NCBI RefSeq assembly: GCF_047948215.1
Contig: NC_134464.1
Location: 31,743,020-31,807,019, forward strand
Reading direction: 5' to 3'
Source: Lycorma delicatula
Taxonomy: Eukaryota; Arthropoda; Insecta; Hemiptera; Fulgoridae
Length of the DNA stretch: 64,000 nucleotides
Shown here: piece by piece, positions 35,340 through 46,849 of the stretch
How the letters are laid out: each line of letters starts with the position of its first letter
Position numbering within the stretch: the stretch's first letter is position 1
Notes under the pieces: generated by a model
The model's input: the letters and a program-made list of their open reading frames with translations, nothing else
Database searches by the model: none
What the model was told of the DNA's origin: nothing
Position numbers and translations under genes: made by a program

Positions 35340-35690
35340 ATTGTACGTCAAACGTAAAAAAAATGTGTTTTTTGACCCTATTGTTGGCGTTTTACATGGG
35401 ATATCTTAGAAACTAAGAGAGATAAAGTTCTAAGACCCATTTTTTTCGATTTCCCAGCTCAAAAACCATAAGAAACAATTGAATGTGCTCCTTAATTGAC
35501 CTTCCCAGAATTTCAGAAAGCCTTAATTTACCCGGAGGAACTGAAAGTCGGGCGAAATCTTTCACCCTATATAACTCGCTAACGAAGCGTTTTCGAACCT
35601 ATGTTTATATGAACTTTTTTCTTATTTTTAGCCACTAGAATGAGTTATTAAAGTATTGCCCTATCCTCCTGAATCACTCTGTATAGTAAG
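35340..35690 (-). repeat. Probable MITE end or fragment
   Basis: The right end 'cctgaatcactctgtata' resembles the 'cagggtgattcagg' ends of short insect DNA elements. GC content rises over the block relative to its flanks. No matching left end was found, so its limits are uncertain. It lies 210 bp after copy B of the uncharacterised family. Confidence 0.35.
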
Positions 35691-35699
35691 ATGGAATTA

Positions 35700-36100
35700 C
35701 ACAAGCATCATTTGAAGTGTTATATTCGGGATTAATTTCTGTATGGATACTGTGAAGAAGGACAAAAGAAAGCCTGAAGGTATTTGAAATATGGACGTGT
35801 AGAAGACTGGTGAAGCTTAAATAAACAGAGTGAAAAAGTAAGTAACAAGAAGAGGAGTAAATGAGAATGAAAACTTAATTAGAAATATTCAGAATATGAA
35901 AGATAATTAATTTGACAAACGAGAGAAGAAAGATTGATTAAAACAATGTTAGAAGGATCAGTAGAAAATACAAAAAAAGAGAGGTGAAAAATTAAGGAGT
36001 ATTAATGATCTAATAAGAAACGAATTAACAAAAAGTTAAAAGTTTAGATGACATAGAAGAGAGTAGAGTTTAACATGGTGGACAACCATAATTTTGAAAT
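35700..36100 (+). pseudogene. LINE C-terminal remnant
   Basis: Blocks KYGRVEDW, YSEYER, and RLIKTMLEGSVENTKKER with a later KKLKV follow the post-RT tail of LINEs seen elsewhere in the window. Many stops. It is a relative of, but not close to, the 54.6-kb element. Confidence 0.5.
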
Positions 36101-37445
36101 CATTTAAAAGTCACTTTTCCAAAAAAATGTATTTTTTATGTGCTGGAAGAAATAAACAAAGCATGATGCAGATGTTATTCCAAATAAATAATTTACTATG
36201 AGAAAAATTATATTTATAATGGTACAATAAATTGTTTTTATGACGGATATTATTAACACAAGAACCTAATCCTTATACTACTATTTGTACTAAACCACAA
36301 GTGTCTTTACAAAAGCTATATAAATTTAGATTAGGTTTTTACAAAAAAAAAATTATCTGTATTCGTCCTGAGCTAAATATTATTGAGTACTGGTTAGTTT
36401 TTTCCTACCCCTGCATCGTGGACTAAAAAGTATTTTTCAACCAGATTTATGATCAGAAGGAGTTGTAATATAAGAAGAAAGAATAAGAAAATAAACTAAA
36501 CTTATTGTTACTACAGTAAAATTAATTTGATTCAATATAATGAGACAAAAAAAGGCGAATACCTGTGACAAAAAAAGGAAAAGTATTGTATTTTTTTGAA
36601 TTGTTATCTAATTTACTTAAAGATTGTAACATTATACAAGACTCTTTTGTGACACTACCAACGGTTCTTGTCACAAACATCATTCAGGGTTGTATAAAAT
36701 TACGTCATTCCTTTCTCAATTATATTGACCGATACCATTACCACTACACACCATATTCCTTTGTCATCTGTCTAAAACAACTGTTCTGTTTCTTTAGACA
36801 TTTGAAACTGTTTGTTTATAGCTTGCTTGTATTTTTCTTTTTTTATTATTTTAATTAAATCTAATAATGTTTCTTTATTTCTTTTGTTCTTTCATTCACA
36901 ATAAGGAATAAAATTTCTTTCTGTTAATATTATTATTTTGTTACGATAAACCGCATTATTTAATAAGAAGAATATAAATACAAGAAATACTGAAAATAAT
37001 AGAACTAATGCGTGTGCCGATTCTAAGTGAACTAATTCTTAAAGTTACTTTATTTAAAAATGATAAACATTTATTAGAGACAAAATTATAAAAAAATTAA
37101 AAAGTAAATAAAAACAATTTCTTAATAAATAAAAAGTATTAGATATTTACAATTTTGAATCTGAATTCACGTTTATTAGTATAAATTTATCTTTAGAAAC
37201 ATCATATAAAATTTGTCATAATATTGTAGAATACAGCAATCTCTTAGTTATATTATCTTTGGGACTATCCATTAATTATGTTAATATAAGGGAAATGGGT
37301 TTTACAAAATCATATTTCATCTGTTAAACGTAAAAGGGAGTTCTATAATATTCTTACGCAGATTTGTAAATTATCCACTTTTGTATGTAAAAACTGAATC
37401 AAGATATAACAAATTTGAAATAGTTTTATAGCAGATTTATGATGA
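36100..37445. other. AT-rich intron sequence, nothing recognised
   Basis: A 97-codon open stretch (36565-36858) has no recognisable domain and ends in low-complexity Phe/Tyr residues. Nothing else was noted. Confidence 0.5.
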
Positions 37446-37449
37446 AAAG

Positions 37450-37635
37450 AAATCTGATGTGGACACCACATGACTTCCTTGTACGCCTGTTAAATTACAA
37501 ATACACAATTTTTTTTTTTTTTTACAATCAGAGGTGAATAATTATTAATAAATCAATATATTTAAATTAAAAAAAAAGTTAAAAAAAAATTAGTTAAAAA
37601 AACTTTGTTTAAAATTAGAGGTTAATTATTAATAA
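37450..37635 (+). repeat. Repeat R3 left-end fragment
   Basis: It starts 'ctgatgtggacaccacatga' and then 'cttccttgtac', the intact left-end motif of R3, and continues through 'acaatcagaggtgaata' and 'taataaatcaatatattta'. The right half of R3 is missing here. R5 copy 2 follows directly. Confidence 0.65.
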
Positions 37636-37649
37636 ATCAATAACTAGTA

Positions 37650-37980
37650 AAAATTCCGAGAGAACTTCGTGATCAGGCCATACGGGTGGAAATGGCGGGT
37701 GGGATTTCCACCCGTATTGTCAGATTTTTGGCCATTAACGAAATCGACCGTGATTTTGGGACGAGTTATTTTTAAGGAACAATTTGAAAGTGATTGGCGG
37801 AAAATTACGGCAGTTATCGTGTCCAAAAGAAAGTGAAATATATATAAATGTTTGAGCTGACGATGGTTTTTGGGTCTAGGGTATGTGAAACGCGAAGATA
37901 TGTCGAAATTTTCCGGAGATGGAATTATGGTATACATTACAGTAAGAAGGTTTCTTAGGAAATTTACCTAATAATTAGTA
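37650..37980 (+). repeat. Repeat R5, copy 2
   Basis: Matches 6840-7140 in the opposite orientation (landmarks 'gaaacgcgaagatatgtcg', 'cagttatcgtgtcc', 'aatttgaaagtgattggc'). It begins with a 13-bp-stem hairpin at 37681-37716. Confidence 0.65.
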
Positions 37981-38960
37981 CAGTAAAATAAAATAAAATA
38001 AAATAAAAATTAAAATAAAATAAAATTAAAAAAAAAATTAAATTAAAAAAAAAATAGAATTAAAATAATATTTTAAAAATAAGAAAGATAAAAAGTAATT
38101 ATTTTAAAATTTAAATGTAAGCTGATCATATTAGAATAAAAGATTAAAAACGTATTTTAAAGACCAGAGGACATTTAAATTTTAAAGATCAATAACAATA
38201 ACTTTGTCTGGAACTTAAAAAAAAAAATATTTAAAAACCGACAGTGAAAATAATTCCCAATGAATGGTGGTATTTAAAATTTAAATACTTTACGAAATAA
38301 TATTTAAAATACTTTATTGTATTTCTTTCATTATTAAAAAAAAAATTATCTCAATATTCTTTATTTATTTATTTCCATTTCACAATTGTTGCAAAATTTC
38401 AAGTTTTTTATTTTTTAACAGTAAATTATGTTTGTACAAAATTTTCACGTCACAAAAAAGAATTTGGTTTTTATTTACATTAAATAAGTAATTTTCTAAC
38501 AAATGCAGTAATGTACTGTACCTAAATAAAATTCGAATTATTCCAACTTTTCTTTGTTTTATTCAACTAATCTTACACCATTTTGTTCATAATTAAATTC
38601 TGTATAAGTTATATTTACAGGTTTTACGTATTTATTACCAATATAAGAAAGTAGTTCATCAAACATAAAAAAAACAGGGGCTTTACCCCAATTTATTGGT
38701 TTTTATTTTTGACAGATATGAAGACGTGGAACATATACTATAAAAAACTGTAATTTCTTTAAAAATAAATGTTGTTAAGAAATAATTAAGCATTAGCTAA
38801 CCACAGTTTAGATTAAAATTTCTTTTTAGAGAGTGAGAGACAGTGAGAGAGAGAGAGCGAGAGAGAGAGAGCGAGGAGAGAGAACGATTATGAGCCAATG
38901 ATGAGTGAAGTACATTAGAATCATTGAATAAATTATCTTTTATATATATATATATACATA
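37980..38960. other. Low-complexity AT-rich block
   Basis: It holds (AAAAT)n-like repeats at 37985-38060, a (GA)n run at 38830-38882 and a (TA)n run at 38940-38957. No gene seen. Confidence 0.6.
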
Positions 38961-38964
38961 TATA

Positions 38965-40262
38965 CAGATTGTTTCTAAAATGGTGGGTTGGCTATACTTT
39001 TACGGATTCTACTAGTAAAACTAAACAAAAAATATACTTGGGAAAATGGAAATATCTCCTTCGTTCTCCCCCGTCCGCCATTTTGTTATTTTTATATAAA
39101 AATTTATATCTCAAGTTCGAATGGAGGAATCTCATTATTATTTGATAAGCGTCTTGTAATAAAATTTTTAAACTATAAAAAAAAATCAGGACTTAAAAAC
39201 CTTTGTAAATTACAAAATGGCGGCCATGTTTATTATTCAATCCGTTACATCTTCATAAATATTAGTTTTATAAAAATGTATGTTATTGCTAAAATATTAA
39301 GCCTTTTATTTTAAACAAAATGACATTTTATTTTTTTTAAATCGGTTAACAAATAGCCGAGTTATGGCAGAAAATTGATGTTGTCATTTTGTATCTGTTT
39401 TAATGTCCATTTTACGTTCAATTCGATGAAATATTAATTGTTTTTATTTATTGTTAATTCTAGTATTTATTTTCTTGTTCCTATTTAGCCTGTGAAAATT
39501 ACCGTTCAGATAATACTTCAGAGGAAGATATGTATGATTGTAAATGAAGTGTAGTCCTGTACAGTCTCTATTCGACCATTCCTGAGACGTGTGGTTAATT
39601 GAAACCCAACCACCAAAGAACACCGGTAAACACCATCTAATATTCAAATCCATATAAAAATAACTGAATTTACAAGGTCTTGAACGCTGGAATTTCAAGA
39701 CTTCCAAATCAGTTCTTCTGGAAAGACGCTTTCACCACTAGATTAACCCGGTGTGTTTTAAATGCTGGTATTTTATATTAGTATCAGTTTAAATAATAAT
39801 TTTCTCACAATAATAGACTTAATAACTGGAATTACATCAATTAACAACATAAATTTTCTCCCGTAACTCGACTATTTTTGTTAACGAATTTCAAAAAATA
39901 AAAAGTAATTTTGTTCAAAATAAAAGGCTTAATATTTTAGAAAATAAAATAAATTTTTATAAAACTAATATTTATGGAGATATAACGGATTGAAAAATAA
40001 ACATGGCCGCCATTTTGAAATTTACAAAGGTTTTTAGTCATGATTTTCTGCTAATTTTAAAACTTTATTACAAAGATTCTTACCAAATATTAATGTGATT
40101 CGTCTATCCGAACTTGAGGTAAAATATTTATATAAAAATAACAAAATGGCGGACAGGGGAAAAACGAAGGAGAAATTGCCATTTTTGCTAAGGATATTTT
40201 TTGATTAGTTTTACGAGTAAACCGAAAAAGTATAGCCAGCCCACCATTTTAGAAACACTCTG
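38965..40262. mobile_element. Foldback-type element with about 430-bp inverted repeats
   Basis: The arms 38965-39395 and 39835-40262 are inverted copies. Both outer ends read inward as 'tttctaaaatggtgggytgg', and both arms contain 'acaaaatggcgg', 'atggcggccat'/'atggccgccat' and the 'cgagttaygg' block. Between the arms is a family-A SINE (39471-39757). No transposase was found, so it is a non-autonomous long-TIR element. A clear target duplication is not visible: the left end follows a (TA)n run and the right end is followed by 'tgtatatata'. The reading frames crossing it are not genes. Confidence 0.88.
39471..39757 (-). mobile_element. tRNA-derived SINE family A, copy 3 (nested)
   Basis: Well-preserved copy with the full block order. 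On the minus strand the head reads 'caccgggttaatctagtggt' then box B GTTCAAGACC, and the tail ends 'aataggaacaagaaa'. It lies inside the loop of the foldback element, so it inserted after that element. Confidence 0.88.
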
Positions 40263-40264
40263 TG

Positions 40265-40680
40265 TATATATAAATGCGCGGGAATCCCGCCCTCTCACAC
40301 ACATTAAATAAAATATTTACTTAGTTGATTTTAATAGATACAGAAATTGTTTTCATACTGATGTATAAAGAACATCACAAATGAATATATGAAATCATAT
40401 CTCATCTACCCAATGCATTAACTAATTTATAAAAAAAACTACGAGCGAAGAACCCATGTGCGAGTACAATCTATACGTTCTTTATTCTAAATTATTTATT
40501 CTTTTTGTTCTATTCTCCATTCTTTATTTTTTTTATCTTTACGTTCTAAATTTCTCGTAAAAACCACGAATAAGGAATTATACGTACGGTTAAAGATATA
40601 CAATACCTGCGTGTTTATTTGATAATAAAAAATATATTTTAACAAAAAAATTAGAATTTGAGATATTCACATGAATAAAT
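40265..40680. other. Short AT-rich spacer, nothing recognised
   Basis: It lies between the foldback element and mariner-2. The 3' part may belong to R3, since the DNA after the mariner resumes as 'tttaaattaaaa' as in R3. Confidence 0.5.
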
Positions 40681-40681
40681 A

Positions 40682-41994
40682 CGAGGGTTATTTTTTTTCA
40701 AGGTCTGATCGGCCGCAAAATAAAAACCGGCGCAAAACTCGGATGAACCTTTGCGCATATGTGTTGCGCAGCGTCTCTAGTATGGCCTTCAATCACGCCG
40801 CGTCACTTCGTTTAGTTCTGAACACGCAGCTAGCACGTAAACATGTCTACAACAATAGCAACTCCCGCCAAGTGTGAAGTGCGTGCGGTAAATTCGATTT
40901 CTTCAGGCTGGGGGTTGTAATGCAGCTAAAATTCATCGACGTATAAGTAATGTGTACGGTGAAACTTTAATGAGTCACAGCAAAGTGCGACAATAGTGCA
41001 GGAACTTTAAAGCAGGACGTGCAGATGTTCATGATGCAGGCGGTCAGGGAAGGAAGCGAGTGTCAACCGATGATCTCGTTGAGCGAGTGGATAAGGAGAT
41101 TCGAGAAAATCGTCGGTTCACAATTTCTGTATTGAGTGATTCGTTTCCTGAAATTTCAAGGTCAGCTCTCTACACCATTGTGAGTGAGAGACTTCAGTAC
41201 CGCAAACTGTGTGCGAGGATGGGTTCCCAAGATGCTGTCCGACCATCACAAAACAATGTAGCGCCTCCCTAACGTTTCTCCAGCGCTACCACAATGAAGG
41301 AGAAGATTTTTTGAACAACATTTTCACAAGGGACGAGACACGGGTCCATTTCGAAACTGAAGAAACAAAAGAACAATCCAAACAGTGGATGCATTCTCAT
41401 ACTCCCAGTAAATCAAAGAAGTTCAAGCGAACCTTCTCCAACAGAAAGTATATGGCTACTGTATTCTGGGACCGGAATGGAGTTCTGTTGGCGGAATTCA
41501 TGGAACGTGGCACGACCATTACTGCAGCCTCATACTGCGTGACTCTTCAACGTCTACGAAGGGCAATTCGGAATAAGCGGAAAGGAATGTTGTCATTTTT
41601 CTCCATGACGATGCTCGACCGCACACTGCAGCTGTAACAAAGAAGCTCCTGCAGCGATTTCGTCGGGAAGTGTTTGATCACCCACCATACAGCCCGGACT
41701 TGGCTCCATCCGATTTTCACCTCTTTGCTCACATGAAACGCTGGCTAGGAGGACAAAATTTTGGCACAGACATCGAGCTGCAGACCAGCGTAGAAACATG
41801 GCTGAAAACACAAGCGGCTCCGTTCTATGACGAGGGTATTGGAAAGTTTGTACCACGCTACGACAAATGTCTAAATCGGAGTGGCGACTATGTAGAGATA
41901 TAGCGTAACTATGTAACTACTTACAAATATAAAAACTTTTATTTTCACTGTGGTTTTAATTTCGTGACCGATCGGACCTTGAAAAAACCCTTCG
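40682..41994 (+). mobile_element. Mariner-2, complete 1,313-bp element
   Basis: Terminal inverted repeats: the left end 'cgagggttattttttttcaa' followed by 'ggtctgatcgg', and the right end whose complement is 'cgaagggttttttcaaggtc' followed by 'cgatcgg'. TA dinucleotides flank both ends (40680-40681 and 41995-41996). It encodes a broken DD34D transposase on the plus strand and is a different family from mariner-1. GC content is visibly higher than in the flanks, suggesting a younger arrival. Confidence 0.95.
40843..41903 (+). pseudogene. Mariner-2 DD34D transposase, frameshifted
   Basis: The ATG at 40843 opens STTIATPAKCEVRAV. After frameshifts the DNA-binding part resumes as VSTDDLVERVDKEIRENRR and PEISRSALYTIVSERLQYRK. 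The catalytic part has TRDETRVHFETEETKEQS (first Asp), then HDDARPHTAA in another frame at about 41602-41631 (second Asp) and PPYSPDLAPSDFHLF (third Asp), with exactly 34 residues between the last two. The end YDKCLNRSGDYVEI followed by TAG is the normal mariner C-terminus. All three catalytic aspartates survive; at least three frame changes (near 40910, 41215-41275 and 41590) inactivate it. Confidence 0.94.
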
Positions 41995-41996
41995 TA

Positions 41997-42475
41997 TTTA
42001 AATTAAAAGAAAAAAAGTTAAAAAAAAGAAATGAAGTCGAATTCGAACCAATGTGCCTTCCCCTTGTACGATCCAAATATTTCATTAATTAAACTATTAT
42101 TTGGTTATAACTCTGGAACCTATGAAAATAAGAACCACATATGATACATCGTTAAAAAGATCTCAATGAGGGCTGATTACTGCAGTTAAGAAAAAGTCCA
42201 TAATTCAATTTTTTTTGGATTTTGGTCTTTTTTGGACACTTTTTAATAGTAATCAAAAGGGAAGGTGCACAACTAGATGTTACAACAGTCCAAAATTTCC
42301 ATATTCTACGGCTAATTGTTTTTGAGTTGTGTGAGATACATACATACAGATGTCACGCTGAAATTAGTCAAAATGGATTCATGGATAGTGAAAATGGATT
42401 TTTCTGTTGAAATGTGAAAATCGAATTTTTTTGCACTTGTAATTCTTCCTTTAATTTGTACAAGGAAGTAAAAAA
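41997..42475 (+). repeat. Repeat R3, right-hand part
   Basis: Collinear with 19700-20160: 'ttccccttgtacgatcc', 'ggttataactctgg', 'gatctcaatgag', 'ggtgcacaactagatgttac', 'ctacggctaatt', 'gtcaaaatggattca'. It ends with the R3 right-terminal motif 'gtacaaggaagt'. It directly follows the mariner-2 target TA, so the mariner sits in or at the edge of R3. Confidence 0.75.
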
Positions 42476-42479
42476 TAAG

Positions 42480-43470
42480 TAAAATGAACCTAAAATATTA
42501 AATTAACCACAAATTCATCTAAAAATGATTTTCTTAAAATTTTTATCTACAAATATTTTCTCCTCATAGATGTATGTTAACTATCATAAAAATTTTTTTT
42601 AAAGACAAGTGTACTCATCCCATACAATTAAGTCTTTGTTTTGAAATTTAATATGTCTCGGTTAAAAATTAATTGCATTTGTAATACAATTATGACCAAA
42701 TGAGTTTTCCAATTTTCATAAAATTTTGCGACAATTTTTCTGTTTCAAAATATTGATCAATACTTTACTTGAATAGGGGTAAGAAAAGAGAAGGGAATTT
42801 TCCATAAACAAACCACCGCTGCTAAGTGATTAAACAGCTGTCTCCCTTCCTTTTCTGATGTGGTGTTCGCTACTGAGCACCATTATTGAGACTATTCAGT
42901 GCTTGGAGTGTAACTGACTGAATAGTGCTGTTTCTATTTCAATCACTATTCAATAATCTAGGTAGCATTAAAATAATACTTCTTCCATTATTAGCCATTC
43001 TCTCTACTATATAGCCAAATTACACTCCGTTTCTTCCTTTCACATAGCTCAGATCTTCAGTCAATCACTATTTCCAATTTAACATTCAATAGCTATACAA
43101 TAGATCCTTCACTCTTTTACATTTTACTCCATGTTTAACATCTGCTTCTTCTCTTGTATCATTATTTTACAGTATCATGTCTATCTCTGTACATATTCAA
43201 TATAATCTTATGCTGGTTTTTAATGACCTTAGTATTATCATTAAACTTTCAAAGACCTTATTTGTAATTAAGTAAACCTTTAAAAACTATCTTACATTTC
43301 AATCAACAAAAAAAAGCTAATCTGTAAGTAAATTTTTTCTTTTTTTTTTAGTATTACATTTTTAATAAATTTCCAAATTTATACTTTACTGATTCAGTTT
43401 CTTTGTAGAGAACAATCTGTTAAATTCAATTCTACTGTATAAAGAAGTGCTAGTTTAGATTTTATTAGAA
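42480..43470. other. Unrecognised intron sequence
   Basis: No reading frame or repeat match. A slightly GC-richer part at 42810-43050 contains repeated 'cactattcaat'-like words of unknown meaning. Confidence 0.45.
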
Positions 43471-43476
43471 TCATTT

Positions 43477-44154
43477 TTGTTGCATTCCAATTTTTATGTG
43501 AATGGGATAGTAGGGACAGAAAAAACCATTTCGCTAGAAAATAATGGCCTAAACATGAATTACTTATTACTGAACAGAAGAATGTGAAACATTACCCACT
43601 GTGCAATCCTAAAAATGTGTATCTACCTCTGTTACATATCAAACTAGGATTAATAAAGAATTTTGTCAAGGCCATGGACAAGACTCCTGGTTTCATGTAC
43701 TTAAAACAAAGTTTCCTAAAATTAGTGATGCAAAAATTAAAGAAGGAATATTTGTGAGTCCAGAAATACGATCACTAACGCATGATGAAAAGTTTGAGGA
43801 AATATTGAATTCACTGGAGAAAGCAGCTTGGCAAGCATTAAAAAATGTTGCTAGTTTTTTGGGAAATCAAAAGACAGAAAATTACCGTGATATTGTCAAC
43901 AATCTTATAAAAATTTAGGTTGTAATATATCCTTAAAAGTACACTTGCTGCATTCGCATCTAGACTTCTTCCTGGAAAATCTTGGCACAGTGAGCGATGA
44001 GCACAGGAAACACTTTCATCAAAAGATTTCAGCTATGGAAAAGAGGTATCAAGGCAAATGGAATCCTGATATGCTGGCTGATTATTGTTGGACCATCAAG
44101 AGGGATGCTCCACAGGTGAAATATTGCAGAAAATCATCATTTCTTACTTTCTAG
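43477..44154 (+). pseudogene. Uncharacterised multicopy protein family, copy C (C-terminal half)
   Basis: It starts with FLCEWDSRDRKNHF, then ELLITEQKNVKHYPLCNP, VYLPLLHIKLGLIKNFVKAM, a KLKEGIFVSPEIRSL-like block and AAWQALKNVASFLG, and ends with HSHLDFFLENLGTVSDEH, KRYQGKWNPDMLADYCW and SSFLTF stop at 44152-44154. Only a few stops and frameshifts interrupt it. The SDEH..ERFHQ glutamate-rich block is altered here to SDEHRKHFHQK. The 5' half with the cysteine pairs is missing, as in copies A and A2, so 5' truncation is recurrent. Confidence 0.78.
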
Positions 44155-44159
44155 GTGAG

Positions 44160-46840
44160 TCTAATATTTGAATATTGTGTAGTTACGAATGCAGAAAGTA
44201 TTAAAAGGTTTGAAATTATAAATGCTTGTCTCTTAGAAACCTTGCATGATGGGGAAAAAACTGATATTATATGTGAATTCAGGAGAGAAAAAATACTAAC
44301 AGAATCATATTTTTCTTCCTGAGACAAAAAAAAATTACTTTTTGTTCCTCAGTGAACATCAAGAATAATTTATGGACCAATAAAAGATACTGCAACAAAT
44401 GAATGGAGCTGAAGAAAAAAACCATAGCTTAGCATAAAAGAAACAGCAATTAGTAAGTGATTACAATCGTTAAGACATCTGTACCAATTTATTGATGAAA
44501 GACCAACTAAGGAAGATCTAATCCATTTGAACCTAGACTCATAAGCAGAGTAAGATCAAATTGGGTGGATCAAACTAATTCCAAGTTAGAAGTTCTGCGA
44601 GTGAAAAAATGGAAAGAAAAGTTCCTGATACAAACAACTGGAGGCAAATGCTGAACAATTTGCATGGTCTTTTAGGCCTTATATGCATGAAGAAGAAGAA
44701 GTTGTATGTTAAGTTTTTACTGCATGTATTTTGATATATTTCTTTTATATATTTTATTTAAAATTGCTTTTATTGCTCAAGATTAATTTTGTAGCGAGTG
44801 GTTTTTGCCATGGCTAATCGGGATTCAGGCCTACAACTTTTGGATGAAAAACATATAGCTTGATATGGATGTTGGAGAATGAAAGAACTATGTTTTAGTT
44901 TATTATAAGTTTTGCTTCATGAATATGGAGATTTTTATAATTATTGAACGACTAACTTATTTAAAAAAATTTAAATATTTTAATTTATTCCTGCATTTTT
45001 CCTCTTTTGCTTTTAAGGCTGAGATGGAATAAAATGACTCCCAACCACCAAAAAAATAATTTATTTCAAGAAATATCTGATGGCTGGAAGTAGTCAGTAT
45101 AAAACTAGTGATTACTTAATGTATTGCTAATATCATCTGACACCTTGAAGGTGTCAGCACTGCCAGGAAAAAATTCTGTGCAAAGTTTTGGATGTAAATT
45201 TTTCTGATAAAATTTTGGTTAGGATCACGACTTGCCTCCATGTAGTGTTCCTGGATAAACATTTTTCAGAAAAAATAGTGAACTAAAGATGGCAAATTCT
45301 GGAACTAACAATTCCAGCCTTGTTCTTTGGTGGAACTTATTTCATGCACCTTATAATTTTCAATAAATCTCTAAGCATGATGGTCAAGCCATTCAAAAAT
45401 AAAACCACTCCATAGACGATAATCTTTTGGGAAAATCCACTACCTTTAAAATGGCACAGATGAACATGGTATCTGAAGTCACCAATCTACATGCTTTGAA
45501 GGCATCATAACCTCTTGAAAACCTTCAAAATTTTAATGCAAAGAAAAAATATTTTTCAGAGGAACAATTAATTAAAATTTTCTTTTAAATATTGATAAAA
45601 TGAAAGAAATTAAAAATGTTTTAGATCTCCCTATTAGCGTTCCAGGAAATAAAATATCTAAACTATTTTGAATCTGAAGAATACAGAATTCTAAAAGGGA
45701 AATTGGATAGAGTATTTATGTGTAACATGCCACTACTTGGAGCTGCATTTATTACAAACAAACAAAAATTATAAATTCTATAATAAATCTTAATTCCCCT
45801 CTTGTGGATTATCCTTTTAAAAATAAAATATGAAAACAAAACATACACTTTGATCAACACTCAATAAAATACTCGTACGAGAAGGAACCAAATAAAAATC
45901 GATGATTTTTGGGATCTCTTTGACATAAAAACCCACAAGCTAACCCACAACTCAAAGTTTCCCACAAAATAAAAATTTTAACAAGAGAATTAAGTCAAGT
46001 AAGAGAAAAAAATATCTAAAATTATCGGAGAATATCCAGCCCATAAAAGGGCCAATCAGAATGAAGAGATATTATTAAACTCTTTGATTTTCATAACCTA
46101 GTTAATGTCAAAACATTTTTTAAAGATGTCCTAAAAAGAGCATCTTTATTTTATTTAAAGAATTTTAAAAAGTAATAAAATGAATTTATTTAGAAACTAT
46201 ATGAAGATTAAAGAACAGAAATAGGAACGTGTTTAAGTTACATGATAAGAAAGTTGAGAATTGGAAACTTCCAAACCGCTCTCCTGTAAAATTTGTGTTT
46301 TATGACTGATCGTGCTTCCTCTGATACTTACATATGAAAAAATCGACATACATTTATGATTAAATAAAATATGTTTTACGACTTACATTGCACATAAATA
46401 TGCTATTAATTAATCAATAATTATATTTCATATTTTATGTTTATTGAAGGATCTTTCATCAATTATGAAAGTCAATCAATAACTGATTCATCTTTAGTCA
46501 CTCTATTGTTTGCATTGTATGGAAATTATCAAAAATAATTAAGATTTCAATCTAGATCCTTCGGAGAGAGAAGGAGATATGTTAAAACTCTGTAGACAGA
46601 AGTTGGTTTTCCAGCTCATAATGTTTTCTTTGTATTATTGTTTCCTTTCATTTGGAAAAATTAACCACAATAATCGTAAGAAAAATTGAATGTGTTAGTA
46701 CACTATTTTCATAGAAATGTGTGAATAATAATAATTTTGGTAGAAAGATGCAAGTATGAAAAGTTGAATAAATAAATAAATATTTATTCAGATTAGTTCA
46801 TAATTCTGTACATTACATAGATCGCATCAGAAATGGGGAG
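44160..46840. other. Unrecognised intron sequence
   Basis: A possible LINE tail fragment lies near 44560-44720 (a KLEVLRVKKWKEK-like stretch), too weak to call. The rest shows no coding or repeat signal. Confidence 0.4.
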
Positions 46841-46849
46841 ATGTGCTAT

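Noticed and set aside
35340..35690. Right terminus of an element containing family copy B
   Set aside because: The MITE-like end is close by, but no matching inverted end was found upstream of 33517.
36565..36858. Plus-strand 97-codon hydrophobic frame
   Set aside because: Composition is dominated by AT-rich codons (Phe, Leu, Tyr) and nothing supports translation.
38988..39314. Overlapping open frames in the foldback arm
   Set aside because: They are shadows of the inverted repeat; the other arm does not preserve them.
44560..44720. Another LINE tail
   Set aside because: Only one weak block resembles the post-RT region; not enough to call.
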